Shown here in pieces: positions 1 to 13,300 of a stretch of DNA of 64,000 nucleotides. Source of the DNA: Petrosia ficiformis (taxonomy: Eukaryota; Porifera; Demospongiae; Haplosclerida; Petrosiidae). How positions within the stretch are numbered: the first letter of the stretch is position 1; each line of letters opens with the position of its first letter. Under the pieces are notes generated by a model. It made no database searches. It saw only the letters and a program-made list of their open reading frames with translations, and was not told the origin of the DNA. The stretch covers positions 8,570,718 to 8,634,717 of the forward strand of contig OX345639.1 of the NCBI GenBank assembly GCA_947044365.1, read 5' to 3'. Position numbers and translations under genes: made by a program.

Positions 1-86
1 ATCTAATGAAAAAAGTCAAAAATATAACATGTGATGTATTTGTACAATGAATGATTACACTGCACATGACAGGCATGGGTACATTG

Positions 87-360
87 GTACTTGTACTTAA
101 GTACAACAAATACACATATATAAGTACTTGTACTTAAATACACATATATAAGTAAGTACTTGTACTTAAGTACAACAAATACACACATATGAGTACTTGT
201 ACTTAAGTACAATAAATACACATATATAAGTACTTGTACTTAAGTACAATAAATACACATATATGAGTACTACAATAAGTACACATATATAAGTACTTGT
301 ACTTAAGTACAATAAGTACACATATATAAGTACTTGTACTTAAATACACAAATACACATA
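87..360. repeat. Tandem array of ~37-bp TACTTGTACTTAAGTAC units
   Basis: About six imperfect units built on the palindrome-rich core ACTTGTACTTAAGTAC followed by AATAAATACACATATAT. The array stops about 10 bases from the splice donor of the P4-ATPase exon at 371-470 and lies in its next intron. The reading frames across it are repeat artefacts. Confidence 0.85.
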
Positions 361-370
361 TAATACTAAC

Positions 371-3300
371 CAGGTGAAGTGGCAAGATAATGTAACTCTC
401 CAGCTATATGTTCAGGAACTACAGAATGACATAAAGATAGAACTCTCAGAAAGTTTATAACAGGTGTTGCCTAAAATAGAAGAGAAGCATATTCAGTGAC
501 ACACATGTATAATTTATATTAATAACGATCAACTAATAATTAAATTAATTGGATCAAACTATCACTATTATAATATTTTAGTTTTAACATAATTATGTGA
601 TTAGCTTTGAGAAAATTGGAATTTCCATTATTCAATTCGTGAGACAGACAATATCTTCTCTTTAAATGCTTGCTATATTCAACCATTTTATACAGAAAGC
701 CAACAAAATTTGACATTCAGCCTCTTCTCCTTCTTTGTCTAATTCTATCACTGATTATTGTCTATCTTTTTTCCAATCTTCTTTATAACACTAAAATGTC
801 AAAGTTACTGTCAATGCCTAGCACCTCCTTTTATTACGTCACAACATCATGTCAACGTGTGCACGTCAATGTCTAATTTTCAGGGTCTTTGTTGCGAGGG
901 AATTTGTGACAGACAACGGTATTATTATATAGATATTAGGCGTGGCCCAGAAACTCATTTAAATTAATGCTAAATCCATTATTAATATTGCTAAATTTAG
1001 TGGACACAATTAATAGTAGGCTCATTAAGGTATACTACCCTAACAAACTATACAAACCACAGAATACAATAATTTCATGTTTGAGTTATAAGAAGTACGT
1101 ATATCTCTAACAATGTCTGTATTACTAACATACTTATTATACCATATGAGAGTATATACATGTACACATGTAAATATAACATTATTTCATCACTCCTAAA
1201 TAACTGAATATAGAGTGTTTAAAAATAGGGTGTTTAAAAATAGGGTGTGATATTCCTCAAACCGGTCACATATTTCTCACCTTGATATCATGAACAGCTT
1301 CAGATAAAAGTTGCTCAGTTTGTGCACTTTCATCAGAATCCATTCTAATATATAAAAGACATTTTATAATTTGTAGGATATTAGGGCAACAGCAGTTAAC
1401 ACCATTTGAATTTTAAAATCTAACTAGACAAGATTCGAAGTATTTGAAAAGTATTTTAAAAGTAATTAAATACTTTTCAAAGTATTTGTAATTGTATTTG
1501 AAATACATGAGGTATTCAGTTATATTTTACTTGTATAATTCTCCATTGATAGAACAGTGTTTAAAGGTCATGATATTTTGAGTTAGTGTACCAGTCTTGT
1601 CACTGAAGATGTACTGAACCTAATATAATAATATAATAATGATAATTAAAGATGTACTGAACCTAATATAATAATATAATAATGATAATTAAAGATGTAT
1701 TGAACCTAATATAATAATATAATAATGATAATTAAAGATGTACTGAACCTAATATAATAATATAATAATGATAATTAATGATGTACTGAACCTAATATAA
1801 TAATATAATAATGATAATTAAAGATGTACTGAACCTAATATAATAATATAATAATGATAATTAAAGATGTACTGAACCTAATATAATAATATAATAATGA
1901 TAATTAATGATGTACTGAACCTAATATAATAATATAATAATGATAATGAAAGATGTACTGAACCTAATATAATAATATAATAATGATAATTAAAGATGTA
2001 CTGAACCTAATATAATAATATAATAATGATAATTAATGATGTACTGAACCTAATATAATATAATAATGATAATTAAAGATGTACTGAACCTAATATAATA
2101 ATATTAATAATGATAATTAATGATGTACTGAACCTAATATAATAATATAATAATGATAATTAATGATGTACTGAACCTAATATAATAATATAATAATGAT
2201 AATTAATGATGTACTGAACCTAATATAATAATATAATAATGATAATTAAAGATGTATTGATATCAAATTTTATTTGTATACTGATAAACGATATTAGCAA
2301 ATCAATATCCGCTGATACTGATATTCATTGTTTGTTCGTTAGTACATAATATTTTATTAATTTGCATTTGAAAGACAAATAAAATTTAGAAACTGAAATT
2401 ATGATTAACTGTTAGTTAGTATGCAGTGTTCTGCCCACACTGGTTGGCACTGGTCGGGAATAACCACCTCTCAGATGAATTAACCACCTCTCAGATAAAT
2501 TAACCACCTCTCAGATAATACATATATAGGCTACTGAGACAGAATTAAGTATAAACTGGATAAACAGCACTAAATGCATAGTAGAATGCAACCACCACTC
2601 TAAATATCCTGGGCAGAACACTGAGTATGATTCCAGGTATTACATGAAGCAAACCCAACATCTTCCTGTGAAGTAAAAAAATCCCAAACCATTGACTTGT
2701 TCTGTTTTACATGTCTTGTTTTCACTTCGACTTTCACTCAAGCAACTCAACGATCAACACGTGGTTTCACAATATGCAAACGCAGTTATTGGTATGTCCG
2801 ATACCAATAATTCATGTGATGAGCAATATTGGCCCCTTCCCGCTAGCTGATCAATTATTGATGCACCTCTAATAATGAATTTTAACTCATAATCAACTCA
2901 AAATTATAATCATCAAAAGCAGGTATTCTTTATTATAGAATACATAACATTTGACTGATTCTTGAGTTGTATTAAAAGAGTCTTTTAATAACATAGAAGT
3001 ATAATTATATTCCAAACAAACCTGTCCAAGTTCTTCATTTAAATTAGAATTTCTAGTTTGTGCAGGTGTGTCCGTTTCTTCATCATAAAGCTCTATATCC
3101 TGTTGTTTAGCAATAACAGGCTAACAATAATTACATTAAATAATTACATTAAATAATTGATAATTCACCTTATTAATAAATGATGCTTGAAGAAACTTTG
3201 CAAGCTATAGAATAAAACAAGACATACAAGTACATACAGTACATCCACAATTCCACATACATGTACATGTAACCATATGTACATATACAGATATCAGAAC

Positions 3301-3553
3301 TACAATGTATATTATATACACGCATGAAACAACACATATACATGTAGCATACAGGTACCACATAGTACCAAATGTACATGTATGTACATGTACATTTTAT
3401 AATATATGTAACCATCATTAATTATGTAGTACATAGTAGTACATGGTACTATATGTATACATATGTACACGTACATGTAAGTTTTATATTACATGTACAT
3501 CCCATCATTAAACATGTAGTACATATCACTACATATCACTATATATATGTACA

Positions 3554-3641
<88 letters not shown>

Positions 3642-6600
3642 TATATACATGTACGTACAATTGTACATGTATATCCCATCATTAAACATAATGACACAAA
3701 GCCTTGCATTGCATCCATTGTGTTGTGAGAACATTCTGAAAACTGATTGGTTAAGCGCAATGCAGCTGATGCAAAGATAGGTATCCTCACATTACATTGC
3801 GTCTGATGAAATTGAAGAAAGCATATAATATTTACAATACAATACAAGGCTTTGTGTCATTATGTGAACCATCCTTAACTCACCTCTAGTGCAACTATGA
3901 GACTAATGGGTATGAGATTGTTATACAGAACTACAAAAGTAAAAATTGAGAGAAAAAAGTGCTTCACTTCTTCCTTTTTACCTATAGAAAAATGACAAAA
4001 TATTTAATTAGAAGTATAATGTATATAAGAAAATATTACATATGAAGGTTTTAGTAAAAGAAGCAAAGGGGAATGGCCCACCCTCCCTTCCTTGTGTCGA
4101 TTCCTTTGATATGGTCATAGGAATGCAATTAGGCCTTTGATGTGGTCATGCTTGGACAGTGCCACTCTCCTTTGTCTGAGCTCTGGCTAAACATTAGTGA
4201 ACATCTATCTATAGGGTCAAGTGTAAAGAACAGCATCTTGAATATTTCGAGAGGGTATGTTCTAGATCCTAGGGTCTCTTGTCATTTGGGTTTTAATCTT
4301 CATTTACTACACCTACCATTCTTTACACTTGATCTTGTGTTCCACCTGAATCATACATTTACTGACAACCAGAACACAAGCTACTGATGTCCTCAGTTTT
4401 TGGGATACAGTTAGGTCTTTGCTAAAGTTTATTAATTTGGGATACAGTTAGGTCTTTGCTAAAGTTTATTAATTTGGGATACAGTTAGTCTTTGCTAAAG
4501 TTTATTAATTTGGGATACAGTTAGGTCTTTGCTAAAGTTTATTAATTTGGGATACAGTTAGGTCTTTGCTAAAGTTTATTAATTTGGGTTACAGTTAGGT
4601 CTTTGCTAAAGTTTATTAATTTGGGATACAGTTAGGTCTTTGCTAAAGTTTATTAATTTGGGATACAGTTAGGTCTTTGCTAAAGTTTAGGTCTTTGCTA
4701 AAGTTTAGGTCTTTGCTAAAGTTTATTAATTTGGGTTACAGTTAGGTCTTTGCTAAAGTTTATTAATTTGGGTTACAGTTAGGTCTTTGCTAAAGTTTAT
4801 TAATTTGGGATACAGTTAGGTCTTTGCTAAAGTTTAGGTCTTTGCTAAAGTTTATTAATTTGGGTTACAGTTAGGTCTTTGCTAAAGTTTATTAATTTGG
4901 GTTACAGTTAGGTCTTTGCTAAAGTTTATTAATTTGGGATACAGTTAGGTCTTTGCTAAAGTTTATTAATTCGGGTTGAACTTTTACATTATTTTTCATT
5001 AATCTGGATTGAGTCCAGCAGTCCAGTAGTCCAGTCGTCCAGTAGTCCAGTAGTCCAGTCCAGTAGTCCAGTAGTCCAGTCGTCCAGTAGTCCACTGTAC
5101 AGTACTGTATAGTACAGTTTCTTAATGTGTACTGTTTTGAATTATCAACAGTAATACTTTGTACTGCACACAGTAAATTACCATATTATCATTAATGTTT
5201 GGTGTTTTTTCATGGCCTACAGCGTCATATGACTGCTTTCCAAGGGGCTAATCTATATATACTTCATCAGCAATGATTTAAGCTAAAACCTTGAAGGAGT
5301 TCATCAAATATCTGTCTAACTCAGTATTCAGAGTACACAGGAAGGTGGAGACACTAGTGCCACCAGCAATATTTGATAGCTACTGTAAAGCAATCATAGG
5401 GATACTCTCTCTCACTAAATCTCATTATTGGTTTCAGTTGTATATATATATCTACTACAAAACACTCACTAGTGTTGAGCTGCAAATACCAGTTTATATA
5501 TATATATCTACTACAAAACACTCACTAGTGTTGAGCTGCAAATACCAGTTATCTTCATTGACTTCTGTTAAAAAAAATTAATAATTATTACTATACTAGA
5601 GCTATGTAGTTTATTCTTGAAGGACTTACCATTCCATAGAAAGCTACCAACAGAGCTTAGTACAGCTAATATAAATAGAACTATCATTAGTAATATTATC
5701 TGAGATGGAAGGATATGAAACAATACATATTCACATTGTGCTATTATACATGTACATGTACTTGTATATGGTATACAGTCATACACACGTACATGTACAT
5801 GTACATCTAAAAATATATTGTGTGTATACATGTACTACATAATAGTATATAAAAATTATTAGTATATAATATTATATACTGTATATATAGTCACATGATC
5901 CACCTGTGTTAGTCACATGATCTAAACACATTACCCGTCTGTTAGTCACATGATCCAAGCACATTACCTGTCTGTTAGTCACATGATCTAAACACATTAC
6001 CTGTCTGTTAGTCACATGATCCAAGCACATTACCTGTCTGTTAGTCACATGATCTAAACACATTACCTGTCTGTTAGTCACATGATCCAAGCACATTACC
6101 TGTCTGTTAGTCACATGATCCAAGCGAATTACATGTCTGTTAGTCACATGATCTAAACACATTACCTGTCTGTTAGTCACATGATCCATGTTTGATCTCT
6201 TTAATGGTACAGTACTTCTTGTATTCTGTAGGATCTTTGTATCATGACCAGTATATACAACCAACCCATAAACATATTCTGTGTTCTTTAATTGTGAATC
6301 TCTTAATAAAATATTATCTGGAGTTATAGGTTCTTTACTATAATAGAGAAAACAATTATTAATTTAGTATATTCTTATTACCTCTAAAGTCTGTTCACCA
6401 TGACAATTAGGATGTAATGAATTTATATGTGTATGTAATATATATGTCATAAGGTTAATATATGATTATACTGTAATTCAATAATGAATTCGACATAAAC
6501 AAAAAAGAATAATAACGTGAAAATGGTGCAGATAAAAAGATTGTTGGTCATTAAAGTTATGAACATTTTTCTGAGGTCAAGGTGAATGACCTTTATCAAT

Positions 6601-7324
6601 ACAATAGACCATTAACGTTTCACTAAATTTTTACAAGGGACCCAAATATTACATTTACCTGGGCCCTTCTTATCTTTAGTCAGTACATATTGACTATTAA
6701 ACATGTTTTGTTTACCAAGAATAGAAAGATAAATTAGGACAGACAGAATCACTTACTCTCTGCCAAATCTCAAAATCAGATTTCCAGTAAAATCATATAA
6801 TCTTCTATTGGGAGCATCACATTCAACTTCGCCCTATAAAACAAATATTTCATGTACGTTTTTTCGGTACACCCAGAAAATTCAAATTACCTGGACATCA
6901 CAGAGATCATTTTCTGTATAACTAGATGTTAAAGGATGTGTCTAACACAAAAAAAATGAAAGAAAATCAGATATACACCGACATAGACACACACAGACAT
7001 AGACACACACCAACATAGAGGTAGACAGACAAAGATACAGACATAGACACAGACACACACAGACAGACATTGACATACAAACATAGACAGACAGACACAC
7101 AGACATAGACACACACTGACATAGAGGCAGACAGACAAAGATACAGACATAGACACACACTGACATAGAGGCAGACAGACAAAGATACAGACATAGACAC
7201 ACACTGAGACAGACAAAGATACAGACATAGATACAGACACACACAGACAGACATTGACATACAAACATAGACAGACAGACGCACAGACATAAACACACAG
7301 ACAGACAGACAGATAGATAGATAG

Positions 7325-7355
<31 letters not shown>

Positions 7356-10300
7356 GACACACATGCACACACACACTACACACTGACATCTGATTGTCAG
7401 AACAAACTCGTAAACTCACTTCTCTGGTCTTGAGGCTGGTTTCTCCATCAAGATTAGCAGTTTCTATATAACATCTACCCGAAGGATCACTACAGAATAC
7501 ATGTACATGTAGTATTATCCATATTATTATAATAATCAATTTTCATGAATAATAAACAAATATTAATTACCTGGAACAAAGTAAAATGAGATCTGAAGGA
7601 AAGAAATTATTATTATTCACTCGTACAATATCCCCAACTTTTACCTACAAATGAAATCCAACATTACATCATGTATATATACTAGTGTTGTTTTAGTTAA
7701 CTATAACTAAACCCCTTTTAGTAAGGCATTGACTTTTAGTTAACTAAACTATAACTAAATTATATTGTACGTCTGCAGCAATAACTACATGCATAATTAA
7801 CTAAAATGAAAATTAGCCAATAACGGGCAATTTTAGTTAGTTAACTAAAACTAAAACCTTTTTAGTAAGCCTAATATTGTTTTTTAACTATAACTAAAAT
7901 CATGATATATAGACATACTATAACTACAACTAAAAGTGGTCAGTATTATTATACTAAAACAACACTAATATACATGTACATGTACATGCAATTATACACT
8001 AATATACATGTACATGTACAGTACATGCAATGATACACTAATATACATGTACATGTACAGTACATGCAATGATACACTAATATACATGTACAGTACATGC
8101 AATTATACACTAATATACATGTACAGTACATGCAATGATACACTTATATACATGTACAGTACATGCAATGATACACTAATATACATGTACAGTACATGCA
8201 ATTATACACTAATATACATGTACAGTACATGCAATGATACACTAATATACATGTACAGTACATGCAATGATACACTAATATACATGTACATGTACAGTAC
8301 ATGCAATGATACACTAATATACATGTACAGTACATGCTTATATACATGTACAGTACATGCAATGATACACTAATATACATGTACATGTACAGTACATGCA
8401 ATGATACACTAATATACATGTACAGTACATGCAATTATACACTAATATACATGTACAGTACATGCATTTATACATTAATATACATGTACAGTACATGCAT
8501 TTATACACTAATATACATGTACAGTACATGCATTTATACATTAATATACATGTACAGTACATGCAATTATACACTAATATACATGTACAGTACATGCATT
8601 TATACACTAATATACATGTACAGTACATGCATTTATACATTAATATACATGTACAGTACATGCAATTATACACTAATATACATGTACAGTACATGCAATG
8701 ATACACTAATATACATGTACATGTACATGCAATGATACACTAATATACATGTACAGTACATGCATTTATACATTAATATACATGTACAGTACATGCAATG
8801 ATACACTAATATACATGTACAGTACATGCATTTATACATTAATATACATGTACATGTACATGTAATTATACACTAATATACATGTACAGTACATGCAATG
8901 ATACACTAATATACATGTACAGTACATGCAATGATACACTAATATACATGTACAGTACATGCATTTATACATTAATATACATGTACATGTACATGCAATT
9001 ATACACTAATATACATGTACAGTACATGCAATGATACAGTAATATACATGTACAGTACATGCAATGATACACTAATATACATGTACAGTACATGCATTTA
9101 TACATTAATATACATGTACATGTACATGCAATTATACACTAATATACATGTACAGTACATGCAATGATACACTAATATACATGTACAGTACATGCAATGA
9201 TACACTAATATACATGTACAGTACATGCAATTATACACTTATATGGATTTTAGTATACTCACTTTCGTCCATCTGATTTCATCAACATTCTTGTCAGGTC
9301 TCAGAACTACATAACAGGAGAACACATTAACAATATGTATTGACAAAAACTACAGAAGTTTAAAATGAAGTTTTATGTCTCTAAAATGGTATGTCACATG
9401 ACTAATTTTACTATTATTTATGGTATCTCGGTTGTTAATATACAAGTAGTAACATGGGTTTGATTCTCAGTGACTACCAGCATTTTTAACTTGCCTCTTT
9501 CAGAATTTAGTACCTGACTTCATTAAGTTAGCATACTATGATGGGAGCTATACTTTAATAAGGTGATAGTCAACTGTACTTCTAAGTAGTACTATAGTAC
9601 TACTCTGTACTGTAATGTGTGAATTCCATTTACATTTGTATGTGATAGCATAGTACTAAAGTATAATACTGTGTAGTACATTTGAAGTACAGTGTACTTC
9701 ACTCACAAAGTACACTGTAGTCAATGGAAGTACAGTGATAGACTTAATAATGTCAGGTACTGTACATGTACATGTGGTATTAATGATAGACCATCATATG
9801 TACCTTCTACAACTCTCTTATTGATATCTTTGTCTGCTTTATAACGTCTCTGTTACAGAAATGATAAAATCATACTTTTAATAATAATGTTGTGACCATG
9901 AAACAGTTACATAATTAGTCTCATCCCCCGACTGTCACACCCCACAATCTGGTAACTTGGGCCAACATTCTTGGTGTAGTGACGTCATAATAAGGTGAGA
10001 ATGTACGAAGTCATGTGATCAATTAATAAACTGAGTTGATTGGATATTACAAGACTCGGGTATTAAACGTCCACCAGGAATGTTAGCCCAAATTACCAGT
10101 GCTATGGGATGTGATAGTCTGGGGATAAGACTACATAGCAATACGTTCAATCAAAATTAATACTATTTCCAAATGCTTGCTGTTCAGTCATTTTGTACAG
10201 GAAGTAACTAAATTAGGTATCCTAGAAGAGCTACTATATATTGTATTGCTCTACACAGACACCTCATTTAATTATTTATTTTACAAAATGGCTGAATAGT

Positions 10301-13300
10301 GAGTATTAAAGTTGTATTTCATCATCATAATTGTTTCCCAAGTGACTGATTTCTCCTCACAAGGCTCCCATTCAGAATGTACTGCATTAGGCAGTAATAG
10401 TTCCTAAAGCACAATAAATAGGGCTGCTGAGAGAATTATTTCTGGTTGCTTCCCACCTCCCACTGTGGCCCAGTAGACATTGAAAGAATAGGCGTTTGGA
10501 AATATTTGGAAATCAAATAAGGGACAATTAAGATCTACTTTGAGTCAATTTAGTCCAGTAGGGACAACCTTATTGAAAAATGTAAGCTCCCTTATAGTAA
10601 CATTATTTCAGCCCTTTACCACTCCTGCCTCCCCCATTTTACATGTAGATTGCCTCTAACCAGATCTTCAATGATTTCTTTTACTGCAGCGACTAAAATT
10701 ACAAATGACAGTGGAACAGCTGTGCCATATCGACCAATGGGTGATATCCCAGGAATTTGCTAAATGTATATAAACAGAAACACTTAATGTACTGTACATG
10801 TATGTATATAAATAAATGTACATGTACGTATAAACATGTAGATGTACACTTATACATGTAGATTTTTATGTACATGTATATAATTATACATGTATTTTTC
10901 TACCACTCACCTCAATTAAAACTATGAAGAGGAAAAACAAGTTTGCTAGTCGACGAAACTGATCAAACAGGAATTTAGGTAGAAAAGAGAGGACATTATA
11001 CTTTGTTGTGCTAAAAATAATATAAAATCGTTAATATAATGTATTATAATTAATTAATTATATTATAATGTATCCTTAATTATATTAAACAACTATAACA
11101 ACTAGAGGTAATGTGACCCACAGTAATGAAATCACCATGCAGTACTGTACTGTACTGTATTGTACTATACTGTACTGTACTGTACTGTATTGTACTATAC
11201 TGTACTGTACGGTACGGTACTGTATTGCACTGTACTCTACTGTACTGTATTGTACTACATGTATACTGTACTGTACTACACGGTACTGTGTACTATACTG
11301 TACCATACAGTACTGTATTGTACTATACTGTACTGTACGGTACGGTACTGTATTGTACTAAACTGTACTGTACTGTACTGTATTGTATTATACTGCACTG
11401 TACTGTACTGTACTGTACTGTACTATACTGTACTGTATTGTACTGTACCATACAGTACTGTAGTGTACTGTACTATACTGTACTGTATTGTACTGTACTA
11501 TACAGTACTGTACTGTATTGTACTGTGCTATAATGTACAGTACCGTATTGCACTGTACTATACTGTACTGTATTGTATTGTACTGTACTATACTGTACTA
11601 TACTGTACTATTCTGTACTATACTGTACTATACTGTATTGTACTGTACTATACTGTACTGTATTGCACTGTACTATACAGTACTGTACTGTATTGCACTG
11701 TACTATACTGTACTATACTGTACCGTATTGTATTGTACTGTACTATACTGTACTGTACTGTACTGTAATGTACTGCACTGTACTATACTGTACTGTACTG
11801 TATTGTACTGTACTGTACTGTATTGCACTGTACTATACTGTACTGTACTATACTGTACTGTACTGTATTGTACTGTACTATACTGTACTGTACTGTATTG
11901 TACTGTGCTATAATGTACAGTACTATCATCTTATCAGTAGAGTATTAGAGAAACATGTAAAATATAATCAGTAAATGTTTTTATACCAAATATTTAATGA
12001 ATTCTATACTCCAATTAGTTGCGCCTATAGTTTGTGGGTAAATATTTTATTTAATTTCGTGGTCATAGTTATGAATGACCTCATGCTCCAAGGGTTAATA
12101 CATTAATCACAGTATGTGATCGAATAAGTTGAATCTGCAAAAAGTACTAAACTTAGTACTCACTAAATTAAATACATTTGTATAACTACACTACAGTGGT
12201 GTGGATACAGTCAGTCAAGCAGGACATTGTCAAATAAATCTAATGAATGTTAGGTACAATGAAAACAAAGTACATAGGAAGCAGGACAAGAGTGGTGAAA
12301 ATGTCAAAATGTCCTACAGTTAGCTCAATGCTTCCACATCCCCTGTGTATAACAATACCTAATTCTATTTGATGCAAACTCCTTCCCACCAACATGAATT
12401 CGTACTGTACGTAACTTTTGACAAGTGTCCTCCTCATTCCTCCTTCGACCAAAACACCTCGAGAATCTTGTTGATATCCACTGTGTGAAGAAGCTTCTAC
12501 TAGCAATATGTATACTCCATGTATTGTCTGGTGATGCTATCCGATTAGAAGATTTTATAGATGAATATCCAGATTGGTATCCTTTACTAATGAGTTGTTC
12601 CTTCTCTTCTTTCGGATCTAATTAAAATTTAGTTGTCACTCAAAGTTTATTTGTGACCAAGCAAGTGAAAAGACGTCAAAACTAACAAAATTCAAATTGT
12701 ATTTTTTTGCTTGTATGTAATTATAGACATCAGCTTCATGTTGGTGTAGTGGGTTTTGCAATATGACATACCATTACTAAGTTAGAGCTGCTGAAATTGC
12801 AGTCACTGTGAAAGTTAGATATTGAGAAAACACCCAAGAGCAATCCATTAATTGCAATGAAAATGGCATAATTTGAATGATCGTCATACAGAAATTATAA
12901 TACTCCGTGGATCAAGAGTTGGACAACATGTAGCCAAGGATACTATACTACTTAAATAACTAATAAAACTGAAATCATCATACTATTTGGTTTCTGTGAA
13001 TTTTGTGCTGTAATGGATAAACCATTTTGTTACATTTGACCCATTTTCGCTTGCTTGGTCACATTTAACAAGGGATATTTTTTTAATTTAATAATGATTT
13101 TAATGTTGTATCTATGTTAATTGATACTATTTAATTAACTAGGAAGTGTTGAATCAGCATTGTCTAGCTCTCTCTATCAGATGAGTTGGATGTAATCTTC
13201 ATTAACTCTTGTACTCTCCAGTCTCAATTCTATGTGCTGTTCACTTCATTTTCCTTTGTCTACTTCCTTGAATGCATTCTTCATTGGCGCTTTCAGTTCT

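Noticed and set aside
1612..2262. CRISPR-like regular array
   Set aside because: No unique spacers: units are contiguous and include an exon boundary. The host is eukaryotic. The same reasoning applies to the arrays at 4395, 54791 and 59790.
6929..7539. Cys/Val-rich minus-strand frames of up to 190 codons
   Set aside because: Mostly ACACAGACATAG satellite; only the 70-base segment 7489-7420 is a real P4-ATPase exon.
7949..8735. Frames repeating [11 protein letters not shown] and [11 protein letters not shown]
   Set aside because: Both-strand translation of a 33-bp tandem repeat.
11085..11974. Frames of TVLYC repeats up to 202 codons
   Set aside because: TACTGTAC satellite in a P4-ATPase intron.
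12240..12506. An 88-codon minus-strand frame beginning [10 protein letters not shown]
   Set aside because: Shadow of P4-ATPase exon 12617-12359 in another frame, continuing into a dispersed repeat.
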